Assembly (NCBI GenBank): GCA_035236585.1
Contig: CP141139.1
Span: 36,093,217-36,157,216 of the forward strand
DNA length: 64,000 bases
Direction: 5' to 3'
Source: Warburgia ugandensis
Taxonomy: Eukaryota; Streptophyta; Magnoliopsida; Canellales; Canellaceae
Made by a program: the position numbers and the translations under genes. Below are positions 24,014-39,000 of the stretch, piece after piece. The notes under the pieces were generated by a model that was not told the origin of the DNA, did not search any database, and was given only the letters and a program-made list of their open reading frames with translations. The first letter of the stretch is position 1, and every line of letters starts with the position of its first letter.

Positions 24014-27000
24014 CTGCAGACCAGGGAAAAGAAAATTAACGAAGTTTGTATTCGCGGCTAATGAAGAATCCAAAAGGTTCTCTTTTAAAAAAGCAGAGAA
24101 GAAAGATCTTACATGTTTTAGGTGGTTTAACAAAGCACCATGTAGCAGCATTTTGAGTGTCTCACACTGATCTACCATATGACCAGAACTTCTCAAGTCC
24201 TCAAGTTGGCACCATAAGTGCTCTATTGCTGTGTATGGGAACCAAATAGCAGACATTCGTTTCCGATTAATGACGTCAGAGGGCCGCTGCAACAGGGGAA
24301 GCAAAGACAACCTTCAGTTGGTAGTTCACACAGAGAACATAAAACATAAAATGGTCCAAATAAAGGAAGAATCAACTGAGACAAGCCAAGAATTTATAAG
24401 CATGCGAATCCCAGAGGTTGGGATCAGATCATAATCTTTTAATCCAGAATTTTACACAGACAGTGTGCTTTAATATAGGTTGAACACTGAGAACGGGATT
24501 AGTTGAAACGAAGTAGAATAGAACCAATTACCCCACATTCAACTTGCTGAGACTTGGAACTATAAAACAATATAGTTTGAATCAGCATTTCCTTGTCTTG
24601 GCCTCCTCCATCCTGCCATCAGAAGTGGAAACTACATGGATCTTACCTATTTGCTAAACTGAACTCTTTTTACAAAGGTTAGGTTTTGACACTTTGTACA
24701 CATAAAAAAGAAGCTAATTTTTTGTCTACCTACCATAGTGGTTTGGGTTTTTGTGAAAGGTTGTTATGAGATAGTGTTCAATCTACACACAGCCTCTTCC
24801 CCCAGGAAATTTAAAAAATAACAACTTATACATTTCTTTTAGAGTAACAGTGGCTTCATTGGAGTTTTCTCTTTGGTTGACACTGATAGGCATATCTCAG
24901 CTCTTGTTTCGAACTTTTTATCTTATCCCAAGAGTGATGGTTACCATCCCAAGTTACATAGGTAAAAGGGCGGCCCCAGTGCACAAAGCTCCCACCTATG
25001 CGGGGTCCGGGGAAGGGGCGGACCACAAGAGCCTATAGTACACAGCCTTACCTTGTATTTTTACAAGAGACTGTTTGCACGCTTTGAACCCGTCACCTCA
25101 AGATCACATGATGACAACTTTTACCGTTGCGCCAAGGTTCCCCTTCGTCCCAAGTTAAAGAGCTATAAAGTATTAATCCTACCAAGTCTTTTCCTCAGGT
25201 GATAGCTTTGAGTAGATAAAAAATCTAGTGTTAGTCATCCTGTACGAACAGAAGCTCTTGATTGGGTGATATATTTAAGTAAGATCAGAACTGAAACTTC
25301 AAAGAATAAAAAATAATTTTATGCAAATATACAATTTTTTTGAAGAGAAACCATTTTTCATCCAAGCTATATGGTGCTTAAATTGTATGGCACACTTGTA
25401 CTACATAGTATTCCTATTCATCTCTCAAACAATCGAGAACCAATCTCCTAATGCACTTTATGCAGGGTTAATTCAGAAGTAATAAATATGATGGGCTATG
25501 TGAGAAGAATTACGAGGTAAGCTAACCCAAGACCTTTGAGCTGGATGATTTTACCTGAAGAGTTCACCGAGAAGAATAAGGTGGATTTACTCAATCTCCT
25601 TGATACTATTAACCTAACTCAAAGGAACTTGGGTTGGTAAACCACATCCCATGATGGTGTAAGGAACAACAGTGACAAATTCTTGAAAGGATCCTCTAGT
25701 CTATAAGAAGCCAAGAATTCTATGGAGAGCATGTGTTCTTTATGGTACTAGCATCTTTCTAAAGGAATTAGGAGGAATGTTTGGATCTGCATATTTGCTT
25801 GCATAGTGAACAAGATATTAAGTTGATGTTAAGTGATCTTTTTTTCTTTTGACATAATTAAGGAGAATCTAGTCAGGTGGCTGGCTCCTTGGCCGGAGAG
25901 GACGTAATCAGCTTTTGGTTTTGCAACTTTTTGTCATTAGTTTATTCCTTTTTTTCTTTAGAAAAACAATCTTTATTGCTCAACATTGAGGGGGCGGGAG
26001 GCCAGCACTGTTGTCAAACTCTGCATGTTTTCAGAATAAACACAGTTCAAATGATTACAACAGTATCATTGTGAAATAGAAACCTTTAGCAGAATGAATT
26101 AAAATGTTTATGAGGCGCTCTTCAGAATGAATTAAAATAAAACCACGTTGAGGATTGTCATGTTTTCATCTACTATTTTTTCCATGAAGTAGGAACCATA
26201 TGGTCTAGGTTAAAGAATATGAAGCTTCATATTTGGACATTTTGGCAATCACGTTTGTTGAAGCCAACTCCCATAAGAACTCTCTTCGGCACTCATGCCA
26301 CTTCATGTATTGCCATCCACTAGGTATGACAGACAATATGATCATTGGTGAGGAAATGTAGGCTACTCTTTTTCTGAAGACTCAAGATCAATGGAAGTTT
26401 AGTGTCAGGGACCTTTGACATTTGTGAAACTTCCCCAAAAAACTAGTAGATTTTGAAGGTTCTTGCACCAGTACAAAAGTGGGTATCAATTGGAAACAAG
26501 CTTCACTGAGAAATGAAAAATGGTACTCATGACAATTCCCTAATAGTACTTATTTTCACATATTGAAATCATAGTTTAACTACTAACAACTCCCTAGTGA
26601 TAATTAGGGAATTCTCTATGGTTTGACTTGTAATAATTCTCTTAACTGTATCACATAGTTAGACTTGCACTAATTTGCAGAAACATATCATTCTCTAGTA
26701 CTACTAATTTTAATATGGATCTCACCAGCAGGTTTGCTTCCTGAGTCTTTCTTTCCTTTACTTGTGTTTCTTCTCTCCTTTTTGACAAGAATCTCATTCC
26801 TAAAAGCATGAAGTTTGTCCAAAAGCATTTGCTCTAGCATGCTCCTCATGATGTTGATGGTATTTTACAAGAAAACTTAGAGAAAAATGTTTAGGCATAA
26901 AATAATGATATTCTAATTGCCTAAAAGGACTAATTTTACCAACTAGATGTTGATGTAGTATTGAATGACTTTTTAGAAGTAGCTAACCTTTCCACTGTTT

Positions 27001-30000
27001 CATGATTTTTAATAATAAATGGAAATTCTTGGACAACTTAGGATACAGATTATAGATAAAAGTATCAATTTGAAGATTATATATGCCCAGTTAAAGTTCA
27101 AAATAGAAAAATCAATGGTAGAGGGCAACTACATACCCAACTAATAAACCTTTTACAAGAATACAACTTCCAGAGCATGAGCACCGCCTAGAAAAATAAA
27201 TAGTAGAGGCCAACTAAATGCGGAACTAATAAACACTTTGCAAGAATACAACTTCCAGGGCATGAATACCCACCTACCCCCGATACACAGATCTCACCAG
27301 CAGGTTTGCTTCCAGAGTCTTTCTTTCATTTACTTGTGTGTTCTTCTTTCCTTTTTGACAAGAAATATATGATTCCTAAAAGCATGAAGTTTGTCCAAAA
27401 GTGTTTGCTCTAGCATGCTCCTAACAATGTTGATGGTACTTTACAAGCAAAAAGGGCACCCCCAATGCACAAAGCTCCTGCATATGAGGGGTCCAGGGAA
27501 GGGGCGGACCCACTTAGAGAAAAATATTTAGGCATAAAACAATGATAATCTAATTGCTTAAAAGGACTAATTTTACCAACTAGATGTTTGACGTAGTATT
27601 GAACAACTTTTTAGAAGTACCTATTAAAAAGCAGACCCTTCCATTTTTTCGTGATTTTTAATAATAATGGAAATTCTTTGAAAACTTAGTATATATATTA
27701 TAGACAAAAGTAGCAATTTGAAGATGATATGTGCCTAATTAAAGTTCACAATAGATAAATAAATGGTAGAGTGCAACTAAATACACAACTAATAAACACT
27801 TTACAAGAATACAACTTCCAGAGCATGAACACCCAATAGAAAAATAAATGGTATAGGGCAACTAAATACCCAACTAATAAACACTTTACAGGAATACAAC
27901 TTTCAGATCTTGACACACCCTCCCCCCGCCCCCAACAAACTCTCTCCCACCCATGAGAATGACACATACAGAAACTGTGACAACCTATGATATACTATGT
28001 AGTTAGAGGCGCGCCGAGGTGCAAGTCGACAAGTGTGCGCCTGGGAGTTTGCAAGGCGTAGAGGAAAAGAGGCGCAGTCGCCTAGGAGCGCCCGAAAGGG
28101 GTGCCCCCGACTCCAAGCTCGCACCACTTACCCAGTAACGTATAAACCTAGTTTTTTTTTTTTTACGTTTTTTACCTTCCAACCCTAATTTCAATCTTCC
28201 AACCTACTGAGAAGGTGAAAACGACCATTCCTCTTCGATCTTTCACAGATCTAAGCAACAAAAGGTATGGATTTACAAATTTTAGCATTTGTTTACAGTT
28301 TCTGTAAAAAAACGTAAAAACCAGTACCCTTTTTTCAATTTTTTTGTTTATTGTTAACTATTTTCCATAGATCTTGATGGGTTTTAGTTCTATATGTATA
28401 AGAAAACATTCCATTTTAGTTTTATACTTCTTTGCTCTAGATTTGAGTTTGTTTTTAGGTTTTTTACTGTTTTTCCGAAAAAATCAGTTACGAAAATATA
28501 AAAAAGTCTTCATTTTTTCATATTTCTTCATTGAAATGTATTTCTATCCACATATATAGCTTTCCCATGCTTGTGTCTTCATGTGTGATAATTTTTTCAT
28601 CTTTTTATTTTTTTGTAATTTAGGGTTTTTCTTAATTTTTCCGAAAATAAAAGTTACGAAATTAGAAAAAAATTGTTTTTTTATATTTATTAGTTAATGC
28701 CTATTCTTATCCACATATATAGCTTACCCATGCTTGTATCTTCATGTATGATGTATTTTTCATGCTTTTTTTGTATTTAAGTGTTATTTTATTTTTTCAA
28801 TTTTTCCTAAAATAAAATTTACGAAAATTAGAAAAATATAATTTTGCACCTCATGTTTCAGGCGCGCGCCTAGGCGCCCCTGGCTCCAGGCACACCCCTT
28901 GTGCCTGGGTGTGCCTTGCGCCTGTGACTACATAGATGATATAAACAAGTTCCAATCACAAAACAAAATTCTTCACAGAGGTACATAACAGAGTATTGGT
29001 TTCCAATTTATAAGCAATGTCTTCTTGTTGAATAATAAGTAGCAAACAGGTAAAAGGTTTTCATAGAAAATAAATCGCACAAATCTCATATTCAATAATG
29101 CAAATTCCCCATCTGACAGAAGGTCACAATTAGGCAACAAAGTCTACTAGTGCAGTGGCACAAAGAGTTTTCTCTCAACTGGGGGAGCAGGGTCGGAGAC
29201 TCTGCATGGGCAATGCGTCTCTAACTCACACACACACACACAAAAAGGTAAAAATTATTGAAGCACTTATACAGTTTCATATTCATAAGGACAGCAAAAT
29301 CTCATTTTTAACCGTATATACCAATTCTGAAAGGTACACAAATTTCTTCAGTGAAAAGTAGATGTCCAGACAGATTATTATAAAGAGAAAAAATTCCACA
29401 TATTAACTTTGATGCTTAATATATAACCTTCATTGCAGCAACAAACAGCATTACTACGATAGTAGGGTAGGGAGCAGGTACACAATTACCAGCAACGTAA
29501 AAGATTCAAGGTACTCCAGCAACAACTTTGTAGCTTCAGTATATCGACCATAATCTACATACAGACGGAATAAAGTTGCAGGGTCTGGTTCTTGGCCAGT
29601 CATCCCCCAGGATGTCGCCCTCTGTCCACCCTGTTACATCTCATGAACAGGTCAGATGTGCACACGCGCACGCGCACACACACATGCACTTGCATTGCAA
29701 GCAAAGATAAAATCAGGATTCTGGAAAGAAGATGAAGGGAATGCATATTAAGATGAGAAGGATGCCCTGACATACACACAGGTGGGCATGTACACAAACC
29801 CACAAAAGACCAAATGAGTTGTCTGGAAAGAAGATAAATGCATTTTAAAATTAGGATGCCCATGAGATGCAAAAGGCATCTGTGGACTGTGAACACACTA
29901 GATTTTTCCCAACTCAAAAAGCAATCTTTCTTTCCTTTATTTACTTTTGTCAAACTCTACTATCCAAGACACACAAACAAAGAGAAAATCAGTGTGGAAA

Positions 30001-33000
30001 AGAAGATAAATGTCATTTTTCTCAACTTAAAAGCAATCTTTATTTCATTACATCAAATTCTACTATCCAAGACACAAACAAAGACAAAAATCAGTGTTCT
30101 GGAAAAGAGGATAAATGTCATGCATTTTTAAATGAGTAGGATGATCTGAGGTGCAAGAAGCATCTGTGCACTATACTAGATATTCCCATTTCAAAAAGAA
30201 TTCATCCTTTTCATTATTTCATGTTTTACAATTTCTACTAGCCAAAGTGGGTCTCAAGTTTCTGGAAGTCGGATCTCTAATAAAGGAAATTACCTTGAAC
30301 ATACGTACTAGCCAAAGAGGCAATTCTATCTGCGGATTGGTATGAAGAAGTGTTTCAGCAACAGTTGCTGGTAATCTTGCATGTAACTTCTTATACTTTT
30401 CCTGCAATCAATGATTAATCAAGTGGAAGAAATACTATGACAAATAAAATAGGCAGAAATATGTAATACCCAAGACAAATGAAGTGCATTGTAGGATAGT
30501 AGGCAGTAATTTTATTCCATTCATATACAAAGTCCTCCTATAATGGGTACTTATAAAGAGTACCATAAACATGGAATACAAATGCAAAATGTACTCTAGC
30601 TAAGTCAGCAAGAATCAGAAATAACACATAGATAAAACACTCCTCCAAAGGTAATGTGCATGATCATGATGCCAGACACTTGTTCAAGATGATAGAGTTT
30701 TCTCTTGACAGGCTTGGGCGATAATACCTGGATCCCTTTCACAATATGGAGTAACAACTGTCTTTATCTGATGTGCTGATTTAAGATTGGGTGGGCATAT
30801 TCTACTGAAGCATAAGCACCTCTTTTTCAGTGATCCAAATGATCCATCAGCTCAGTCATGCTATAAAACAAATGACTGTGTACCAAACTTGGCTTTATCT
30901 GACATTTCTGACTCTTAAAATTTGTGACTTTCAAAGGGTAAGGAAGCAACAGTTTGCATTCATCAAAACTTGGGAACATTATCTCACATGCAGCCCATCC
31001 ACAACAAAATTCAACCAAAAGCTCATTACAATAAATGATGTGGGTGATAAATCTACATTAGTAAACTCATGCTTTCACAAGGAAAGACGTGAACATGCAA
31101 AGTATTACAAAACCTTCTGATAGGCTTCAACCACAGGAAAATAATTTATCCATGGTAATCTTGCATGGATATGGCCAATATTGCATTTTGACATAAATCT
31201 ATATGATGGACAAAGGAGAGTTATAGGAATCAGAAGAAAAAGAGCAAATTAGAACTAACAATACAGAGCACAATTACATCATCAGAATGTTCTGTAAGTA
31301 CACAAATTAGATCAGTAGTCTCAGCTAAGAGTACAGAGGAAGCTCAAAAATTATCTAAATACCAAAACAAAGCCAATGGATAACATGAATGTTACTGTTT
31401 CTAATCCTAATTGCAAGACAGTCTGCAAGACTGCAATTATACTAACCTTTTCCTTTCAATCATATCATCGTTTGTATTGGCCTTAGGGGAAAGAGAGGAA
31501 TGGCAGGTGTACAGAGAGAGAGAGAGAGAGCAAGTGGATATCCAAAGATAAGGTAAAAATCAATGACTATTAATTATAAGTTTCTAGTGATATCCTTGTC
31601 ATATTAAAAAATTCACATGACAATAATAAATGAGGTAACAATCTATTAAATGATAGAAATGGAATTACGTATAATGGGGCATGAGGTGTGAAACTGTGAA
31701 CACATTTATGATTTCCCAACAACCTGTGCTTTTTCCAAATGGGACTAATCATATGGGACACAGGTAGTAATAGCCACTTTCTTTTTTCTTTTTTTTGAAA
31801 GTGTACACAGTTTCTGCCCATGACATCTGTATTTTGGGATTAAACAACAATTTTCTTTCTTAATTTCAGGGGAAAACCATCAACTGAGTCCATACAGGCA
31901 TAGTTGTCACTTCTGTTCCAGTGCCCATTCTACTTTGCCTACTGGAATGGAATGCTTTGGTTCTTCCCCTGTTCCAAAGTTCTCTTTAGGAAAGTTTGTT
32001 GGTATTCTTTTATATTTTTTCAATACTAAATACTGTTAGTAAAATAAGAAATAGAAAGAGTGAAAATATCAGTTTTCACTAATGCATATTACATGGGTGT
32101 CATTATCAGAGAAGAACGGTAATATAAAAATTATAATAAGAAAAGGATAAAACATTGAAGAAAGAGACAAAGGGGGAAAGGAAAGAGAAAAACTATTATT
32201 GTAAATGGAAAAAGAGAGTTTAATAGCCAAATGGGAAGGAAAATTTGGAGGTCAATTCCATTCTACTTTTCTCTCCAAAAGGAAGTTGATGGCCATCAGT
32301 TCAAAACGGAACGGAATTGACAACTAATATACAGTCTCCAAAATGATATTGCTGACTGAAACTCACATAAAATAAAATAAAAATGTTTAAGTCTGGAAAA
32401 GATCGAGAAAGCAAATAGCTTTGTTTTCTCAAACAGTACTCAGATAAGTTGCTATTTCCTGGATAGAGAGTGTTTAACCATCCACTCTATTTTTCCAGCC
32501 CTTTTAGCACCTACATGGAGAAAATGGGCAGGTATGAGGAGGGGTTTTCGACTTTCATTTATAGAATGGATATCAGTACTGCCAACACATGTATAGAACT
32601 GTGTTAGATTTTATACTACGGGCTATCATTCTAAATGCCAAAACCAAATCTACAGAAACTAGTGGTAACTTCAAGCAAAAGCATGAAAAGTTCCACCAAA
32701 TGTATGTTTCCATGAGCAAAGGAAATCTTATCCACATGAGTATACGACATTCCTTTCTATACGTAACTCATGAGAATCATTAGAATGTAGAATAGCTGCT
32801 CACAAGATAAAGCTCCAGGGCTTCCCACTGCTTGCTTCCCTTTGAACAATGAATTGCTGAGTTCGTATCAAGTATTCCATCAGGAGATGACTCATATGAA
32901 GGAGAAGCCGTTAAAAGACCAGAATTCCTGCCGTAATTCCTGAAACATGTAAAGTTAAGTAAATAACTTCAGTAATATGGGTAACCAATGCTGCAAATTA

Positions 33001-36000
33001 AGCCGCTATCAAAAGTAAACAGCTGAAACAAACATCAGTTTTAAGAAAGAAAAAAGATAAAGTCGGAAGTTCAATCATTTAGCTTACCCTGTAAATGATG
33101 AAGAGCCTATTCTATTTGGACAACACTTCTGTGAGATAGCAACAAAGACTTGCTCCAGTTCCCTGCAACAAGATCTTGTTTAATATGCCATGTGCATCAC
33201 TTGAAAACAAGATATCAACATATTCCACTTGACAAGGATTCTCAAGTTACACCTTTTCAATCCTGAACCCTTCCAGAATTTGACAAGAACTGTAAACGCC
33301 ATATCATAAAGGTCTGTCTGGATCAGTAGATCCACCAAATCAGATAGAACTGTTTGACTTCCTGCATTGAAGGGGAAAAAGGAAATATATTTTGAGCATA
33401 GAAACATACTCTACAATAGGTCTCTGAACCCAGTGCAACAAAATGAAGTTAACAGACGATTTTACACACTTACCTGTAAACTTATACTTAACATTGGCAT
33501 GTGCAAGCAGAAGTTGTGCAGATGTTAGCACATACTCATTCTCAAGCTTCTCAATATCAACAAAGCATTGTTGCCTCCATGTTTCTGGATCATCCCTAGC
33601 TAGTGCTGCAGAAATGGAAAATAATGCATTCCATTGGAACATGCAAAACCAGAAAAGATAAATCACACAGAATCAGTTCAATTGGTTGGATATCTGATCC
33701 AAACCAACATCATGTCAAGCAAAAGAAGAACTAAGTAACAGTAAATCGAGAATAGAATGGAAAACATATCATTCCTGATCAAAATCCAAACAATTACCTT
33801 TCCCTTCCATAATCTTCCGAGCTTTTTTATTTGGAGAATGGTGATCAGGACCCATGTAGTCTTCATGCTGAGAGTCAATCCAAGCATAAGCAGAATCAAC
33901 AAGATGCAGAGCATTGATAGCAGCAGACAGCCCCCAAAGCCTCTCTTGCAACACAGAGGAAAGCCGCTGACATTCTTTTAAACTCACTTCTCTTCTCAAC
34001 TGAACAGCATATTGATACATGTAAGTAGCTGCCTTTCGCCAGTTGTGTCGATACATTTCAAATGCATAAAGCAATTTGTATGGATTTGGCTTCACCATAA
34101 TATCCGAACGCTCAGCCTGTATGGGTCAATGAGTAATGTGCATCAATTTAGTCCACGGAATAGCTTATTCTAGAAAGGCGTAATTTCTCTAGCAGTTAGC
34201 ACTTTGTTACTATGTCAGACCTTCCAAACTAGCTCCTGCTCAACTTTCTCCATCAATCCAACGAAAGGAAGTTCACCATCACAAAGTATCTGCAGCAAAT
34301 CAAATTCAAACAGGTCATTCTAAAATAGGATTAATCTACAAAGAACTTACCCTGATTTGTGTTCATCCATAGTCTGAAAAATGTGTCCATGACTTCTCTA
34401 GGTGAATAATTGTTACTGGTCAAACAATACCTTATAAAACAAATAAACAATTAATAGTAAAATACTAGAGTTTGAAATGATAAAGGACAGCCCCAGTGCA
34501 AGAAGCTCCCGCCTATGCGGGATCCGGGGAAGGGGAGGACCACAAGGGTCAATAGTACACAGCCTTACCTTGCATTTTGCAAGAGGCTGTTTCCATGCCT
34601 TGAACCAGTGACCTCAAGGTCACATGACTAAAACTCTACTGGTATATCCAAATCTTGAAGCTGCTGCAGAAAAGCTTGAAAGGTGGAATTAACAAATCTC
34701 CATAGGATTTTCACAGACAATGGCCAAGAAAAATGATAAAACAGAAGATATATCTTCCTTCTCTCAAAGCTCAAAGCAAAAGTTGCTTGTCGCTGGTGCC
34801 CAAATATTCCAGCATAGTTCAGTTGAAGACCAGGAAACTGCGTCTAAACAATAAACTATAAACCCAGCAAAAGGTATGCGACTTCAAGTCTGCCCGTCAA
34901 CCACTACACACAAAGAAAAAAGAAGAATAAAAACTCTAAACCTCTTTAAACACACAGCACAGAACTAATAACCATAGCACGGCAAGAGACAGTTCTCTCT
35001 ATATTTAACCAAGCAAATTCTAATTGCCCGGTTTTGCATAGCATTTAAACCATTGCTGTCAAGAAGTTACATCTATGCAAGCTTTTACTTAACTATTCGA
35101 GAGCCAAACACTAGGTGCACCAAAAACAATATGCTTCTCCTTTCATTACCATGTCTGAAATTTCAGAAATTTCCTAGCCATAATGTCTTCCTCATCCCTT
35201 CATCAATCATATAAGAGTTATCTTTCATTCCAAGATTTTCTAAAATTTGTTTCATGTCAAAGAAGCAATCTCATTTTTATTGCTTCTCTACATTAAGATA
35301 TAATTTTCAAATGTTACCCCCTCTGCAATCAGTTTTCTGCAACTATGAGCTAGGGTTTTCTTGCCACCGTCATTCTAGTAGACCACTTCCCTCTTGTTTC
35401 ACCAATCTCAATGCATCTAATTCATTTTTTTTACTTCCTTGATTTCCAACTGTTTACTGCTTCTTTGCCATTGTAACTTATTTTCTTTGGAACAACACTT
35501 TGAGGATGGAATTCCATCTCAGTTTAAAAAAAAAGACCTCCAAAATAATGATAATGCCCTTGTTTTCTATTTAAATTTTTAAAGCCTTTGTAAGTCATTC
35601 CACTGCCCATTCAACACAAAAACCAATTAATTGAGCTTCATCACACATCAATTTGATGCCGAAGGATTTATGGTAGGTCGGAGCGGGTTCACTGGCCACT
35701 GAAAAGACCGGCTCTAAGAAATTAAAGTCCAAAACCAATTTTCACCATCCATCTTCTGACCATTTCAATTGATTCAACCAGAATCAACATCCAACCAACA
35801 ACATAGACTACTCAAAGATGACATATCCCTTGTCAAACTATTACAAGACCCAGAACAAAATCGAGTAAGCCTAGAGCAATGAAGAGAACCCAATTAAATT
35901 CTGGAAATTTACAAGATCCAATTAATAAATTATATAGGAAGCGTGATCAAGAGAAAGTTGCACAGAAAAAGATTTAACCAACTAAATTCCTCCTGAAAAG

Positions 36001-39000
36001 AACCTTAAAAGTGTTATGAAGGAAAGAAGGATTTGGGAAACAGATTCTGATAACATATCATGAGAGATTTATATTGAGAGGATTTCAGATTTCCAACTTA
36101 CCAAATCTCATAATGGGTACAATTTCTTGATCCTTGGATTACTTTTCTTGGAGGAAACGAACATATTGTCACACCCAGTAAGGGTGTTGCTGGAACCTTT
36201 GGAGATAAGGGTATTATTGTCATCCAAGGAAAACCAAAAAGGCCATTTTGAAATGAAGGGCTTTGATCAAACAGTACTTTACACGCGGATGGTTATCTAG
36301 TTCCCCAACTATTTCCTTGAAAGGAAAAGGGGAGTGGGTCTCAGTCTCAATCATCAATTTGATCTCAATCTTAAGACGAAGCTTACGAGGAAAGAAGGCC
36401 TTTTTCCACAACGCAATCCACAAACTGAAATTCCACAAATCCCTAGGTGGATGAGTCCGACAACAGTGAAGCGGGGCAATACATACCAAAAGGTTTTGAG
36501 GAAAGAACGGACCAACCCACCCTTCTATATAACCTGTTCACATTAGTGAAGTGGCTGAATGCTCAAGGGAAATGCACATTTTTTGAGACCTTAGTCGGGA
36601 TGCATAGAAGAGTCAACCCCAAGCTCAGAAGCCTCTGATTAGTACACCCTACTAACCAAAGGCTGTGGTAAGATTCTTAGCCCTATTGATGACTCCATCT
36701 AAAATACAATAGGGCCCTTCGGGCTGCTCGTTTTGTATCATGAAGAAAGTAGGCCTGTCGCCCATTGACAAGGTGGGTCAATAATAGCTATGCTATTGAC
36801 CAACCTCTGCCCGATACCAAATGCGGGTGGGATTAGATCGTGGTCGATTATACAATCTGATTCTCGTTTTTCTAGCAGGACACTTTTCCTTGTATACAGG
36901 ATAAGAGGTAGCAGACTGTAAAGGGAACCGGAACCTAGTTCTAGAGACTTCCACAGTATGATCATTTTCTCCATCTTGTTGTTCATGTATTCCATCTCAA
37001 TTTTCTCTCTAACACTTTCCATTCCAGTTCATGTCGATCCAATACGGAGATTCTTTGCTGTAGTCATGGGTACAGAGAGACTGTAAATATCATTCCTCTT
37101 CTTTTATTTCCCTTTAATTTGTTTTAACTGGATGGAGCAACTTATAACAGCCCCAGCCAATAAAATCCAGAAAAGGATAATTGGATTATTGCCACTAGCA
37201 CAAACATTCATGGAAATAGCTTTTCCTTAGTAGAATTATGTTTTCTTATTTTAAATGTTCTTTTGTGCTACTTATTTTATTTTCCAAACAAAATGCAAAA
37301 AGTTATAGCTAAGCAAGTGAAGCATTGGTAGATGTTATCACAGTCATAAACCACAAATGGTGATATTAATATACAATATTTAATATATCTTAAAGCATGA
37401 TTCATTTTAATAAGAAAATATGTTATTTTTCTAACTCTAAAGCAGATATTTCTTTAACGCAAAGTATTCTACCTGTATTGCAATAATAAAATAACATGAA
37501 ATGAAACTCACCATTGATTCAGGTTATGGGTCATAATCATAAAATTATGTAGGAGAGCTAGCTGAATGGCTCAAGGCACAGCATTGGAACTGCTATGTAG
37601 CCTTCTGTTTTCCAAGAATTTGAATCCTTCTCTTTCTATACTTTCACCTAATTCATTATCATTACCATCTGCAATGTATCAAACAAGAACAGATACCATT
37701 ACCCCAATGGTATATTTGATACCCCTCGGAAACACTTTGTAATGAAACTTTAGCTTTAGCTGGCCATGACTCCATGACCAAAAAACCACCAGTTTCGCCT
37801 GGTGGGATGGGAATGTCCGACTTACTAATTTGTTCGCTAAACTACTTGGTGCTTACATAGTCCATGCCAGATTAATCGTATTCTGGGCCAAGCAATGAAC
37901 CTATTTGAAGCAGCTCATTCCATGCCTGATAGTAGGCATCTTACTTAATGGAAAGATGATAATCAACTGCATAGACTGTCCAATTACATTTTCATGAGAA
38001 TGATCATTTTGTGATAATCAAATTGATTTGCACTTAACAGCAATACCAATACGTGATAAATTTAAGAAGGTGATGAAGTTTTATCCTGTTGGAAAAAGAA
38101 AAATATGTACTTCTCAATCTTTTCTTTGACATTTTGTTCTTTCTTCCTCAGCTTCCAGTTAAGGCTGACCCTGAACTCTGCTGGCTCTAATCTGGCTGTA
38201 AGTTTCTCATTATAATTTCCACCATATTTTTGCAAGTCTCATTATGAAAGACATCTCATTGCACGCGGCAAAAACAATTTGGAACTATGAAGGATTAGAA
38301 TAAAACATTAGGTGAGTCTTCTACCTTCCTTCATATTATCTAGCAAAAAAATTGCAGAAAATTCACTTCAGAAGCGACAGAAGATTTCTACAAACTCCAC
38401 TCAGATTGATGAAGATTCTGACCAAGAATCAAGTCATTTCAAGTATATTATAGCTAGGATCTTCAACTTTTTGAGCTTGAGATATCGATAAAAAATATAT
38501 ATTGCAGCTAGAACACAACATCTTAGCATTTTATACAGAAATAGAAGATGGAAGAAGCATTGGCATGGCATAACAGATAAGATTCAAGGGATAACCTTGG
38601 CTGCTCCATGCTCGCAAAGAACAATTATGAAACGCCTCAGGCAGATATATTTGCTATCTTCATCCGGATTTGAAATTATAGCACAATACGCATCCCAGTA
38701 ATTTTTAAGATCTAATGTAAACTTGAAGACATTTGCCCATAACCGTCCTCTAATAGTAGTTGGAGATTCAAGAAGAGGATCACCACCATATGTATCATCA
38801 TCCAAACGTTGAACTTCATCTACTTGTTCCAATGCAGCAAGAGCAAATTGGCAAGCACCTTCACTCAAGTTGTATTGCTCAAAAATCTGCATCGCCCATT
38901 GATAATAATGAAGCTTCCACACTGCTGCGGACCCAATACCAGCTGAAAAGAGAAGAAAATGTTAAGAGGGTACAACTGGACTTGTTGGAAGAATAATTAC

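Noticed and set aside
37553-37638. A working tRNA-Ser gene
   Set aside because: The D and T arms carry several changes that disturb pairing and the box B word, and it sits in plastid-like context, so it is a relic.
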